Assembly (NCBI GenBank): GCA_905235465.1
Contig: CAJOLP010000020.1
Span: forward strand, 1 to 42,188
DNA from: an uncultured Lachnospiraceae bacterium
Lineage (GTDB): Bacteria; Bacillota; Clostridia; Lachnospirales; Lachnospiraceae
Length of the DNA stretch: 42,188 nt
Direction: 5' to 3'
Part shown: positions 9,364-18,024 of the stretch, piece after piece
How positions within the stretch are numbered: the stretch's first letter is position 1
Layout of the letters: each line of letters starts with the position of its first letter
Notes under the pieces: model-generated
Databases searched by the model: none
The model's input: only the letters and a program-made list of their open reading frames with translations
Told to the model about the DNA's origin: nothing
Position numbers and translations under genes: made by a program

Positions 9364-9536
9364 TGACTCCGGAATTATCATCAGGCACCCTTTGATCAGA
9401 ACTGTTATTGGTGAGTGCAGCAGGACTCAAATGCAAGATACCTCAATCAATTGCGCACTTGCTGATAAACGCGACAACGGCAGCATCTCCTAAAGAGACA
9501 GGCTGACATTAGTAATTACCAGAAGGGAGATTATGA

Positions 9537-10661
9537 ATGAGTAAGAAGTTATTATCCATCATGATGGCTGCTATGATGGCTGCGGCACTCGTGGCTTGCG
9601 GCGGCTCAAGTACAGCATCAAGCACAAGCAGTGATGCGGAAGCTGAAACCGAAGAGGTTGAAGCAACAGAAGAGACAGAAGAGACAGTAGAAGAAAATGC
9701 GGAAGCGGTTGATGAGACTGCGGCTGATGAGACTGCGGCTGATGAGACTGCGGCTGACGCAGGCGAGGAGAAGGCTTACAAGATCGACGTGATCTGCAAG
9801 ACACTTTCCTCTGAGTATTGGACATACATTGAGGCCGGTGCAAAGGCTTATTCCAAGGATCACCCCAATGTAACAGTCGACGTGAAGGGCCCGCCGAGTG
9901 AGACATCCTATGACGAGCAGCAGAACATGATCCAGACAGACCTTGCGGCCGGCGATTATGACGGATACATCATTGCGCCTCTGCAGTCCGAGCTGGTTGC
10001 CACACTGCTTCAGGACACAGACAAGCCCGCTATGGCGCTTGACACAAACATCGAATCCGACAAGATTCTTTCCTTCATCGGCACAGGCAACCAGGAAGCT
10101 GCAAAGGCAGGCGCTGAGGCGGCTGTTGAGGCTGCAAAGGCTGCAGGCTGGGAAGAGATCAAGTGCATCGAGATCGCAGGCGTTCAGGGTGACGCGACCA
10201 ACACAGCCCGTATGAACGGCTATCGCGAAGGCATCAACGGTGCCGGCGGCGAGTTCCTTGATGACGAAGTGCAGTACGCGAACGCAGTTGCTGACCAGGC
10301 AGTTACCTGCATGGAAGCTATTATGTCCAACCATCCGGAAGGCATCGCGATCATCTGCGCAAACAACGATGATATGGCAGTAGCTGCCGCCAAGACCGCT
10401 AAGGGAAATCCCGCGTATGAAAAGACGATCTTCCTTGGATTTGACGGTCAGATCTCCGCAGCTCAGTCCATTCTGGAAGGCAACCTTACAATGACGACTG
10501 CGCAGAATCCTTACAATATGGCTTACAAAGCGGTTGAGACCATGGTTGCATATCTGAACGGCGAGACGGTCGAGCCCGTTGTAGATTCCGGCTTTACGAT
10601 CGTTAATGGTCAGACCGCTCAGGAGCACATCGATACCCTTAAGGGATACGCCGGCAACTGA
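9537..10661 (+). CDS. Sugar/inositol ABC importer, substrate-binding lipoprotein
   Basis: Extracytoplasmic receptor of the ribose/galactose/inositol type (periplasmic-binding-protein-like fold I). It has a lipoprotein signal MSKKLLSIMM...LVAC with lipidated Cys21, then an acidic low-complexity linker of about 50 residues including three DETAA repeats. The ligand-binding domain starts near KAYKIDVICKTLSSEYW. AGVQGDATNTARMNGYREGI and ICANNDDMAVAA are typical of RbsB/IbpA relatives. 374 residues. The ATG at 9537 (MSKK) is used, with AAGGGAG 8 nt upstream; the ATG four bases earlier meets a stop after two codons. Inositol is the likely ligand from operon context. Confidence 0.85.
   Translation: MSKKLLSIMMAAMMAAALVACGGSSTASSTSSDAEAETEEVEATEETEETVEENAEAVDETAADETAADETAADAGEEKAYKIDVICKTLSSEYWTYIEAGAKAYSKDHPNVTVDVKGPPSETSYDEQQNMIQTDLAAGDYDGYIIAPLQSELVATLLQDTDKPAMALDTNIESDKILSFIGTGNQEAAKAGAEAAVEAAKAAGWEEIKCIEIAGVQGDATNTARMNGYREGINGAGGEFLDDEVQYANAVADQAVTCMEAIMSNHPEGIAIICANNDDMAVAAAKTAKGNPAYEKTIFLGFDGQISAAQSILEGNLTMTTAQNPYNMAYKAVETMVAYLNGETVEPVVDSGFTIVNGQTAQEHIDTLKGYAGN
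9711..9755 (+). repeat. Three tandem 15-bp units in the binding-protein linker
   Basis: Three perfect copies of GATGAGACTGCGGCT stand head to tail (9711-9725, 9726-9740, 9741-9755), encoding DETAA three times in the acidic tether between the lipid anchor and the binding domain. Such an in-frame repeat can change copy number by slippage without breaking the gene. Confidence 0.9.
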
Positions 10662-10742
10662 TCAGGTAAGACACGAAATTTGAATGAGGTATCTGCAGCA
10701 ATATTGATCTTATAAGGGTGTTCAATGTTTCCGGAATACAAG

Positions 10743-10764
10743 TGGGGCATGGAAACATGCCCCA
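10743..10764 (+). terminator. Leaky terminator/attenuator between binding protein and ABC ATPase
   Basis: A perfect 9-bp stem TGGGGCATG / CATGCCCCA with a GAAA tetraloop is followed by the weak U tract TTCTATTT. It lies inside the transporter operon, where partial termination or 3' stabilisation would give more binding protein than ATPase and permease. Confidence 0.7.
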
Positions 10765-10800
10765 TTCTATTTACTGCAAACAGGGGAAAAGGTGGTAAAC

Positions 10801-12297
10801 ATGAGCGAATATGTCGTTGAATTAAAAAACTGCGTGAAGCGCTTTCCTGGTGTTATCGCCCTCAATCAGATGCATCTGAATGTAAAACCGGGGGAGATCC
10901 TGGGACTGATCGGGGAGAATGGCGCAGGGAAATCCACGCTGATCAAAGTACTGACAGGCGTGCACCAGGCAGATGAGGGACAGATCTTTGTGGACGGCAA
11001 GGAAGTGACCTTCAAGAATCCGAATGAATCCGGCGCCGCGGGAATCGCCTGCGTATATCAGGAGCTGAATATAGAGAAACTTCTTTCTATTACAGATAAT
11101 ATTTTCATCAACAAGTGGATCAAGGGCAGCAACGGACTGCTGGACTATCCGGCCATGCATAAGAAGGCAAAGGAAGTGATGCTGTCTTTGGGCCAGGATG
11201 TTGATCCGACACTCCCCGCCGGTTCCTTCGGCATGGGCGTGCAGCAGATGATAGAAATTGCGAAAGCTGTTCTCATCAACGCGAAGATGATCATCATGGA
11301 TGAGCCCACATCTTCACTGGGAGAAAAGGAAGTAGAGCAGCTGATGAAGACGTGCCGTGAACTGAAGGCACGGGGCATCGGCATCATATTTGTCTCGCAC
11401 AAACTGGAAGAACTGTTCGAACTGTGTGACCGCGTCACGGTCATCCGTGACGGTATGTTTATTGAGACGCGTGACATTCAGGATTGGGACAACGAATCTC
11501 TGATCAAAGCAATGGTCGGCCGTTCTCTTGAAAACCAGTTCCCGAAACAGTTCGGTGTGAAGAGCGAACAGCCGGTTCTCAAGGTGGAACATCTGGAAGA
11601 GGCCGGAGTTCTGCACGATGTTTCATTTGAAGCTTATGGCGGGCAGATCCTTGGATTTGCAGGTCTTGTCGGCGCGGGGCGCTCTGAGACGATGAGAGCG
11701 ATCTTCGGCGCGGATAAGATCGACAGCGGAACCATATCGGTCAACGGGAAGAAAGTGACGATCAGGGATCCCAAGGATGCCATCAAGAACGGCATTGCTT
11801 TCCTGACAGAGGACCGGAAGGGCCAGGGACTTGTCCTTGCGCAGCCCATCGAAACGAATCTGATCCTCGCCAATCTCTCCAGATTCGTCAAAGGCATTTT
11901 CATTCAGGATAAGGTCGTTGACGAAGTCTGCACCGGAAATATGAAGGACCTCAATATTAAAGCGGTCTCCTTGAAGGAGGAGGTAGGACAGCTTTCCGGC
12001 GGCAACCAGCAGAAGGTCGTCATCGGCAAATGGGTCAATTCAGACGCGGAGATCTATATTTTTGACGAACCCACACGCGGCATCGACGTCGGCGCGAAGG
12101 TAGAAGTTTACAACGTCATGAACAGGCTGGTCAAGGATGGAAAATGTGTCATCATGGTTTCCTCTGAAATGCCTGAGATTCTGGGAATGAGTGACCGGGT
12201 CGTGGTCATGAGAGAGGGACACATCACGGCGATCGTTGACCGTGATTCTGAAGAATTCAACCAGGAAGACCTCATGAAGCATGCCTGGGAAGTGTGA
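10801..12297 (+). CDS. Sugar/inositol ABC importer, tandem ATP-binding protein
   Basis: MglA/RbsA-type ATPase with two fused ABC domains. The first has Walker A GENGAGKST (residues 38-46) and Walker B MIIMDEPTSSLG. Its signature region FGMGVQQMIEIAKA is degenerate. The second has the usual degenerate Walker A GLVGAGRSETMRAIFG, an intact LSGGNQQKVVIGKW signature and IYIFDEPTRGIDVGAK. This asymmetry is normal for carbohydrate class 2 importers. About 498 residues from the ATG at 10801, preceded by GGTGG. An in-frame GTG at 10792 is less likely. It powers uptake with the flanking receptor and permease. Confidence 0.9.
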   Translation: MSEYVVELKNCVKRFPGVIALNQMHLNVKPGEILGLIGENGAGKSTLIKVLTGVHQADEGQIFVDGKEVTFKNPNESGAAGIACVYQELNIEKLLSITDNIFINKWIKGSNGLLDYPAMHKKAKEVMLSLGQDVDPTLPAGSFGMGVQQMIEIAKAVLINAKMIIMDEPTSSLGEKEVEQLMKTCRELKARGIGIIFVSHKLEELFELCDRVTVIRDGMFIETRDIQDWDNESLIKAMVGRSLENQFPKQFGVKSEQPVLKVEHLEEAGVLHDVSFEAYGGQILGFAGLVGAGRSETMRAIFGADKIDSGTISVNGKKVTIRDPKDAIKNGIAFLTEDRKGQGLVLAQPIETNLILANLSRFVKGIFIQDKVVDEVCTGNMKDLNIKAVSLKEEVGQLSGGNQQKVVIGKWVNSDAEIYIFDEPTRGIDVGAKVEVYNVMNRLVKDGKCVIMVSSEMPEILGMSDRVVVMREGHITAIVDRDSEEFNQEDLMKHAWEV

Positions 12298-12328
12298 TCT
12301 TAGGGGATAGAGAGGAGTGTAATTAATT

Positions 12329-13303
12329 ATGAAGAAAAAAAGTAATCTGATGGAATATGCGGGCACATTCGGTGCTCTGTTGATTCTTTGCATCGTTCTT
12401 TCGTTTGCATCCAAAAACTTTTTGAAAGTTGACAACCTGATGTCCATCCTGAAGCAGACATCCTTCAACGCATTGGTTGCGACCGGCATGCTGCTCTGCC
12501 TGATCACAGCAGGTATCGATCTTTCCGTCGGCGCGAACGCGACTTTCTGCGCCTGCCTTGCCGGCTGCCTCGTCAACAGGGGCGTCACGAATTCACTTGT
12601 ACTGTTTATAGTCGCGATCCTGGGCGGCGCCCTGATCGGCTTTATCAACGGCACACTGCTGACCAGACTGCATCTGCCTCACCCCTTCGTATCAACGCTT
12701 GGTATGAAGAATGTTCTCTGGGGCCTTGCGCTTATCGTTTCCGGATCACAGATGATCTCTTTCTCCGGCATTAACGGTATTATGTGGCTCGGATCCGCAA
12801 CGATCGGCGGCTTCCCGGTAAGCTTTATCGTCGTTCTCATTATCTATGTGATCATGCATGTCATGCTGACACGCACTTCGCTGGGCCGCTCGATCTACTG
12901 CGCCGGCGGCAACATGGAAGCGACAAGACTGTCCGGCATCAATTCCGCCAATGTCCTGACTTTCTGCTACACTTTGTCCGGTATCATGGCATCTCTGGCA
13001 GGCATAGTCTCCATCGGCCGCTCCGGCATCTGCAACGGCGCGAACGCGACACAGCCTTACGATACAGACGCGATCGCGGCCTGCATCATCGGCGGCGCGT
13101 CCTTTAACGGCGGCAAAGGTACTATGATCGGCACGATGATGGGCGCCCTGATCATCGCGGTGCTCAGAAACGGCTTCACACTGCTGTCCGTTTCCTCCGC
13201 TGTACAGAACATGGTTCTGGGTCTGGTTATCATCGGCGCCGTCCTTCTTGACGTGACACGCGCGAGAATGGAAGCGGAAGCCAAGAAGAAAGCGACCAAA
13301 TAA
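12329..13303 (+). CDS. Sugar/inositol ABC importer, permease
   Basis: RbsC-type inner-membrane permease (BPD_transp_2 family), 324 residues, almost entirely hydrophobic with eight to ten predicted helices. Family landmarks are TAGIDLSVGA in the first third, PHPFVSTLGM, the cytoplasmic coupling segment AGGNMEATRLSGIN, and DAIAACIIGGASFNGGKGT near the C-terminus. One permease gene implies a homodimer. It is the last gene of the inositol operon, 31 nt after the ATPase and followed by a strong terminator. Confidence 0.9.
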   Translation: MKKKSNLMEYAGTFGALLILCIVLSFASKNFLKVDNLMSILKQTSFNALVATGMLLCLITAGIDLSVGANATFCACLAGCLVNRGVTNSLVLFIVAILGGALIGFINGTLLTRLHLPHPFVSTLGMKNVLWGLALIVSGSQMISFSGINGIMWLGSATIGGFPVSFIVVLIIYVIMHVMLTRTSLGRSIYCAGGNMEATRLSGINSANVLTFCYTLSGIMASLAGIVSIGRSGICNGANATQPYDTDAIAACIIGGASFNGGKGTMIGTMMGALIIAVLRNGFTLLSVSSAVQNMVLGLVIIGAVLLDVTRARMEAEAKKKATK

Positions 13304-13363
13304 TAACTGTACTGCGCAGTTTTACCCGAACAGAATTTGACATCAGCAGTATTTTGATCATGG

Positions 13364-13419
13364 CAGCCGCATCGCCCATGCAGTATTCCTACGTGCACAG
13401 GCGATGCGGCTGTTTTTTT
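13364..13419 (+). terminator. Intrinsic terminator of the inositol operon
   Basis: A 13-bp perfect stem, CAGCCGCATCGCC (13364-13376) with GGCGATGCGGCTG (13400-13412), is followed directly by seven T (13413-13419). It lies about 60 nt after the permease stop. Confidence 0.93.
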
Positions 13420-13439
13420 ACAGGTGGTCAAAAAGCGTA

Positions 13440-13468
13440 TTGCTATTTTGGGTGCGCGTACTTATAAT
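13440..13468 (+). promoter_or_regulatory. Sigma-70-type promoter for the L,D-transpeptidase
   Basis: TTGCTA (13440-13445), a 17-bp spacer and a perfect TATAAT (13463-13468), placed between the preceding terminator and the next gene. A good AAGGAGAGG ribosome site follows at 13482. Confidence 0.8.
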
Positions 13469-13507
13469 TTATGCACCGGCTAAGGAGAGGCCTTTCCGCG
13501 CCGGGAA

Positions 13508-14995
13508 GTGACGAGAAGATTATCAATAATAATTTATATATTTTGGTTCGGTATTGCGATGATAGACAGACGTAACGAAGCCGCACAGGGGCTGGCCGCG
13601 CTGGGAGCGTCCGCCCTTGTACTGTTTGCGGCATATTACCTGGCAAAAGCGGATGATTACCGGGCAGTGTGGAATCCGGGCACGATCATCAACGGCGTCG
13701 ACTATTCCGGCGGCGACATCGCGCAGGTGGAGAAAGCGCTGGGCGCCTATGAGCTGGCGGTCACCTTCCGGGACGGGGATCCGTATGTGATCCCGGGGGA
13801 GGAGATCGGTTATCACTATATCTCCGACGGGACGCTGGAAAAGATCTTTGAGGAGCAGAACCCGCTGCTCTGGGCCAGGGGATTATTTCAAACTGCGGAA
13901 TACGAGGTGGAAGTCAACACGGCCTATGACGAGGGGCTTTTAGAAAAAGTCCTCCGGGACGCGCCGCAGATGAAGCCGGAAAATATGGTCGCCCCGCAGG
14001 ATTCCTTCCTGGACTATCAGGACGGAAAATTTCTTGTGACAAAGGAAGTGGAGGGCTCGACGCTGGATACGGATAAGGCGGCCGCGCTGGCCCGGGAAGC
14101 GGCATCCGGGCAGGAGACGAAGGTGGATCTGTCCGGCGCGGAGGGCCTTTACAGCGCGCCTAAGATCCGTCAGGACGACGAGGCGCTCAATGAGGAGGCG
14201 GCACAGCTCAACGATCTGGCGGGCGCCAGGGTATCCTATATACTGCCGGACGGGAGCCGCAAGGTGCTGGACGGCCCCATGCTGCGCGAGTGGCTGGAGG
14301 TCGACGAGGACGGCGATTATTACCGCGACGACTATGAATGGGCGCAGCATGTGAATGATTTCGTCCTGGAGCTGGCGGACGAAGTGGATACGGTGTACAA
14401 AGAGCACCCCTTCATCACCCATGACGGCGAGGAAGTCATGATCCCGGGGACCGGCTACTACGGCTACCGGATCAGCAAAAAGGAGGAGACCGCGCAGCTC
14501 ACTCAGGAACTGGATGACAACGAGCAGCTGGAGCGGGAACCCGTCTACTGGCGCAAAGAGAGCGCGGCGCCCGACGACAACAACGGGTTCGGGGACACCT
14601 ATGTGGAGGTGAGCCTTACGGAGCAGCACCTCTGGATCTATGTGGACGGCGAGACGGTGCTGGAGACGGATATCGTTTCCGGGACGAACGACCGCAAACA
14701 CAGAACGCCGGCGGGGGCCTATTTTGCCTACGACAAAAAGAGGGACACCATTCTCCGCGGCGACAAACAGGATGACGGGGAGTGGGGATACGAGACCCAC
14801 GTCAATTACTGGATCCGGCTGACCGATACCGGCATCGGGCTCCATGACGCGTCCTGGCGGTATTCCTTTGGCGGCAATATCTGGCAGTGGGGCGGTTCCC
14901 ACGGCTGCATCAACATCCCCAAACAGGTGATGCCGGAGATCTATGACATCGTGGAGGAGGGCATGCCCATCGCGGTCTATTATCTGGATGGGTGA
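13508..14995 (+). CDS. L,D-transpeptidase (YkuD) with peptidoglycan-binding-like repeats
   Basis: Membrane-anchored cell-wall enzyme that forms or edits peptidoglycan cross-links. An N-terminal hydrophobic helix (GLAALGASALVLFAAYYLA) anchors it. A long extracytoplasmic region with two PG_binding_4-like segments follows, then a C-terminal YkuD domain. The catalytic signature is IGLHDASW, then 15 residues further SHGCINIP with the nucleophile near Cys467. Up to 495 residues. The start is uncertain: the GTG at 13508 is 17 nt from the best ribosome site, whereas the ATG at 13559 (MIDRRNEAAQ) has none. It lies alone between its own promoter and apt. Confidence 0.85.
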   Translation: MTRRLSIIIYIFWFGIAMIDRRNEAAQGLAALGASALVLFAAYYLAKADDYRAVWNPGTIINGVDYSGGDIAQVEKALGAYELAVTFRDGDPYVIPGEEIGYHYISDGTLEKIFEEQNPLLWARGLFQTAEYEVEVNTAYDEGLLEKVLRDAPQMKPENMVAPQDSFLDYQDGKFLVTKEVEGSTLDTDKAAALAREAASGQETKVDLSGAEGLYSAPKIRQDDEALNEEAAQLNDLAGARVSYILPDGSRKVLDGPMLREWLEVDEDGDYYRDDYEWAQHVNDFVLELADEVDTVYKEHPFITHDGEEVMIPGTGYYGYRISKKEETAQLTQELDDNEQLEREPVYWRKESAAPDDNNGFGDTYVEVSLTEQHLWIYVDGETVLETDIVSGTNDRKHRTPAGAYFAYDKKRDTILRGDKQDDGEWGYETHVNYWIRLTDTGIGLHDASWRYSFGGNIWQWGGSHGCINIPKQVMPEIYDIVEEGMPIAVYYLDG

Positions 14996-15023
14996 GCCGG
15001 TTTTGCCGCGTTACGGACAAGTA

Positions 15024-15079
15024 TTTGTATACAAAACGAAATGTTCCCTCTGGAGCGCGGACGCCGCGCGTGCTATACT
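15024..15079 (+). promoter_or_regulatory. Candidate apt promoter with upstream palindrome
   Basis: An extended -10 element, TGC followed by TATACT (15074-15079), lies 66 nt before apt; the -35 match is poor. A perfect 12-bp palindrome TTTGTATACAAA sits upstream at 15024-15035 and could be an operator. Both are by-eye calls. Confidence 0.45.
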
Positions 15080-15145
15080 AATGCATGTAAGAAAGGCCCG
15101 GATGTCTGCGGGCGGTTTCGACAGGTATAGAGGGAGGTATAGAGA

Positions 15146-15670
15146 ATGAAAACCTTAGACGATTATATCCGCACAATTCCCGATTTCCCGGAGCCCGGCG
15201 TAATGTTCCGGGATATCACGACGGTCTTCCAGGATGCGGACGGACTCAAGCTTGCCATCGATACAATGCAGGATCTGGTCAAAGATCTGGATTTTGACGT
15301 CATTGTCGGCGCGGAGTCCAGAGGCTTCATATACGGCGCGGCGCTGGCTTACAACCTGCACAAGCCGCTCATTCTGGTGAGAAAGAAAGGAAAACTTCCC
15401 TGGAAGAGGATCTCCGTCGAGTACGATCTGGAATACGGCTCCTCCACGCTGGAGATGCATGAGGACGCGATCAAGCCCGGGCAGAAGGCGCTGATCGTCG
15501 ACGATCTGCTGGCGACGGGCGGCACAGCCAAAGCGATGGCAGAGCTGGTGGAGAAGCTTGGCGGCAAAACGGTGGGCATGCTCTTTATGATCGAGCTGGC
15601 AGGCCTTCACGGAAGAGAGCACCTCAAGGATTATGAGGTCTACTCCGCCCTGATCTATGAGGGGAAGTAA
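15146..15670 (+). CDS. apt: Adenine phosphoribosyltransferase
   Basis: Purine salvage enzyme making AMP from adenine and PRPP in the cytoplasm. The N-terminus (IPDFPEPGVMFRDITT) is the Apt signature. GAESRGFIYGAALAY and the PRPP-binding motif VDDLLATGGT (residues 118-127) are intact. 174 residues, the usual length. AGGGAGG precedes the ATG. No operon partner: it is followed by a terminator, then convergent leuA. Confidence 0.95.
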   Translation: MKTLDDYIRTIPDFPEPGVMFRDITTVFQDADGLKLAIDTMQDLVKDLDFDVIVGAESRGFIYGAALAYNLHKPLILVRKKGKLPWKRISVEYDLEYGSSTLEMHEDAIKPGQKALIVDDLLATGGTAKAMAELVEKLGGKTVGMLFMIELAGLHGREHLKDYEVYSALIYEGK

Positions 15671-15730
15671 TGCGGCGCGGGGGTGACCCGCCAAAGTACT
15701 GAACAGCGCGTAAAGATACAGAGATTATAG

Positions 15731-15786
15731 AAAAAAATGGGAGGCCGCGGAACTTATGATGAGTTCCGCGGCCTCCCTGTTTTTTG
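15731..15786. terminator. Bidirectional terminator between apt and leuA-araC
   Basis: A perfect 16-bp stem GGGAGGCCGCGGAACT (15739-15754) / AGTTCCGCGGCCTCCC (15762-15777) with a 7-nt loop. Seven A lie upstream and a T run downstream, so it can stop transcription from both convergent genes. Confidence 0.93.
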
Positions 15787-15798
15787 AGAAAGAGGCGG

Positions 15799-17787
15799 TC
15801 AGCCCGCCTTTGTCGAGATCTTTCTGTACTGCGCGGGCGAGACGTCAAAAGTCTTCTTGAACACGCGCGAGAAGTGCTCGGCGCTGGGATACCCGATGGT
15901 GTACGAGATGTTCTCGATCGTCATATTGGTGTTGCGCAGCATAGTCTTGGCCTTCTTCATGCGGACCTGCGTGACCTGCTCGCCGAAGGTCTTGCCGGAC
16001 TTGTCGCGAATGAATTTCGAGACGTAAGGCGGTGAGAGATGGAACTCGTTCGCCAGTGCCTCGAGGGTGACGGTCTGGTAGTTGGCCTGGATGTAATTGA
16101 GCATGGCCACCAGCCGGCTGTCCTTTTCAAAAGATCCGCCCGAAAGCTGAGGGAGCTTATTGACGGCGACCACAAGCGCGTCGATGGAAGCGGAGATGAT
16201 ATCCTCATCGATTCCCGCGCCCCAGTAAAACTTGCCGTCGCAGAGGATCCCGACGTAGGCCATCGCCTTGGAGGAGGAGCCTCTGGAAAGCGCGTGCTCC
16301 TCGTAGACGGACAATTCGTAGCTCACGCCAAAGTACTGCTTGATCGCGTTGCTGACCGCGTCCAGACGTCCGTTTCCGTTGGCGGTGATGACAGTATCCT
16401 TGCCGCCGCAGGAGATCGTGACTTCGGCCATGATGCCGTCCACCTGGCGGAAATGGAATTCCGGAATGGTGAAGTACGGCGTGCTGTCCACATAGCGGTC
16501 GCGGAAGATCTCATAGACGGAGGCGGGAGAGAGCTCGCTGTGCGTCTCGTCGGAGACCTGCTTGACGGCATAACCGACCTCCTCGCGCATCTTTTCGGGC
16601 AGGAGGATGGAGTAATTTTGCTTGAGCACGTACGCGACGCCGCCCTTGCCGGACTGGCTGTTGATGCGGATGACGTCGGAGTCGTATGTGCGCGACACGT
16701 CCTGCGGGTCGATGGGAAGGTACGGAACCGTCCACTTGTCCGGATTGTTGAGCTCCATGAAGGCCATGCCCTTGGAGATCGCGTCCTGGTGAGAGCCGGA
16801 GAAGGCACTGAATACGAGATCGCCCGCGTAAGGCTGGCGCTCTCTCGTGGTGCGCTCGAACACTTCGCGGATCGAGGGCATGTTGGAGAAGTTAAGGCCC
16901 GGGTCGATGCCGTAGGAGAAAAGGTTCATGGCCAGCGTGACGATGTCCACGTTGCCGGTGCGCTCGCCGTTGCCAAAGAGCGTCCCCTCCACGCGGTCAG
17001 CGCCGGCTAAAAGGCCAAGCTCCGTGTCGGCCACGCCGCAGCCCCGGTCGTTGTGGGGGTGAAGGCTCAGAACGACGCCGTCGCGGTATTTCATATGCTT
17101 GCTCAGATATTCGATCTGGGAGGCAAAAATGTGCGGCATGGCGGTCTCCACCGTCGCCGGGATATTGATGATCGCCTTCCAGTCGGGGGTGGGCTGCCAC
17201 ACATCCAGAACGGCATTGCACACTTCCAGCGCGTACTCCACCTCGGTGTTGTGGAAGCTCTCGGGGCTGTACTCGAACAGGAAGTTGCCCTCTGTCTCGT
17301 CCGCCAGTGTCTTGAGGAGCTTGGCGCCGTCCACGGCAAGCTTCTTGATCTCTTCCTTACTCTTCTTAAAGACCTGCTCGCGCTGGGCGACAGAGGTGGA
17401 GTTGTAGAGGTGCACGACCGCCTTGGGAGCGCCCTTGACCGCCTCAAATGTCTTGCGGATGATGTGCTCTCTGGCCTGCGTCAGCACCTGAATGGTCACG
17501 TCGTCAGGGATCATGTCGCGCTCGATGAGGGAGCGGAGAAATACATATTCCGTCTCGGAAGCGGCGGGGAAGCCCACCTCGATCTCCTTGAAGCCGATGT
17601 CCACCAGCATCTGGAAGAATTCGAGCTTCTCCTCAAGGCTCATGGGCTCGATCAGCGCCTGATTGCCGTCGCGCAGATCCACGCTGCACCAGATCGGCGC
17701 CTTTTCTATATGGTCTTTCTTTGCCCACTCAAGGCTCTCCTCGGGGGGAAGAAAATACTGCCTGGTGTACCTGTCAAAGTTTTTCAT
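15799..17787 (-). CDS. leuA: 2-Isopropylmalate synthase fused to an AraC-type DNA-binding domain
   Basis: First committed step of leucine synthesis (2-oxoisovalerate plus acetyl-CoA) joined to a regulator. Residues 30-330 are the DRE-TIM catalytic barrel of the long LeuA2 type: [16 protein letters not shown] (from residue 34), the metal-binding HPHND (243-247) and NGERTGN. Residues about 435-545 are the LeuA_dimer leucine-feedback domain. Residues 556-662 are a full AraC/XylS domain: first helix-turn-helix [19 protein letters not shown], second [20 protein letters not shown], then [13 protein letters not shown]. The frame is continuous and all parts look intact; ordinary LeuA2 ends near 550. 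AGGAGG precedes the ATG. No other leu genes are adjacent. I infer a leucine-responsive enzyme-regulator; targets are unknown. Confidence 0.93.
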   Translation of the reverse strand: MKNFDRYTRQYFLPPEESLEWAKKDHIEKAPIWCSVDLRDGNQALIEPMSLEEKLEFFQMLVDIGFKEIEVGFPAASETEYVFLRSLIERDMIPDDVTIQVLTQAREHIIRKTFEAVKGAPKAVVHLYNSTSVAQREQVFKKSKEEIKKLAVDGAKLLKTLADETEGNFLFEYSPESFHNTEVEYALEVCNAVLDVWQPTPDWKAIINIPATVETAMPHIFASQIEYLSKHMKYRDGVVLSLHPHNDRGCGVADTELGLLAGADRVEGTLFGNGERTGNVDIVTLAMNLFSYGIDPGLNFSNMPSIREVFERTTRERQPYAGDLVFSAFSGSHQDAISKGMAFMELNNPDKWTVPYLPIDPQDVSRTYDSDVIRINSQSGKGGVAYVLKQNYSILLPEKMREEVGYAVKQVSDETHSELSPASVYEIFRDRYVDSTPYFTIPEFHFRQVDGIMAEVTISCGGKDTVITANGNGRLDAVSNAIKQYFGVSYELSVYEEHALSRGSSSKAMAYVGILCDGKFYWGAGIDEDIISASIDALVVAVNKLPQLSGGSFEKDSRLVAMLNYIQANYQTVTLEALANEFHLSPPYVSKFIRDKSGKTFGEQVTQVRMKKAKTMLRNTNMTIENISYTIGYPSAEHFSRVFKKTFDVSPAQYRKISTKAG

Positions 17788-17815
17788 GTTGTCTAAAACC
17801 TCCTGATTGCTCTAT

Positions 17816-17929
17816 ATCGGTCCCAAAGCCAAAATAATCAAAAAATATATCAAGACCGATGACAGTATTTTAACACCGCGCGCCAAAGCGGTGAATGATT
17901 ATATTTAACAAGATTTGTTGATATATTTT
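17816..17929. promoter_or_regulatory. Inverted-repeat candidate operators around the leuA-araC promoter
   Basis: Two nested perfect inverted repeats flank the predicted promoter. AAAATATATCAA (17842-17853) pairs with TTGATATATTTT (17918-17929), with centres 76 bp apart. ATCGGTC (17816-17822) pairs with GACCGAT (17854-17860). The 12-bp arms fall near +8 to +19 and -58 to -69 relative to the predicted start, a spacing compatible with looping. They are candidates for autoregulation by the fused AraC domain. AT-richness makes chance matches possible. Confidence 0.4.
17867..17895 (-). promoter_or_regulatory. Predicted leuA-araC promoter
   Basis: On the minus strand, TTCACC (17890-17895), a 17-bp spacer and TAAAAT (17867-17872) stand about 80 nt before the start codon. 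The spacer and -35 lie inside the inverted repeat CACCGC (17874-17879) / GCGGTG (17888-17893), so a protein bound there would block polymerase. Confidence 0.55.
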
Positions 17930-17976
17930 AATGGATTTGGATAAAAGGCATATTTGGCGCCCATAGTGCAATATCG

Positions 17977-17985
17977 TGCTATAAT
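17977..17985 (+). promoter_or_regulatory. Extended -10 promoter for the DUF218 membrane protein
   Basis: TGC followed by a perfect TATAAT (17980-17985), an extended -10 element, 40 nt before the predicted start at 18025. TTGGCG upstream is 20 bp away, so the -35 is weak or absent. Confidence 0.6.
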
Positions 17986-18024
17986 GGAAACGTTGGTAAC
18001 ATTCGGCGGAGGATGATCAGACGA

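Noticed and set aside
9364-9536. A promoter or operator upstream of the sugar-binding lipoprotein.
   Set aside because: TTGCGC and GATAAA-like boxes are present but not at useful spacing; nothing convincing.
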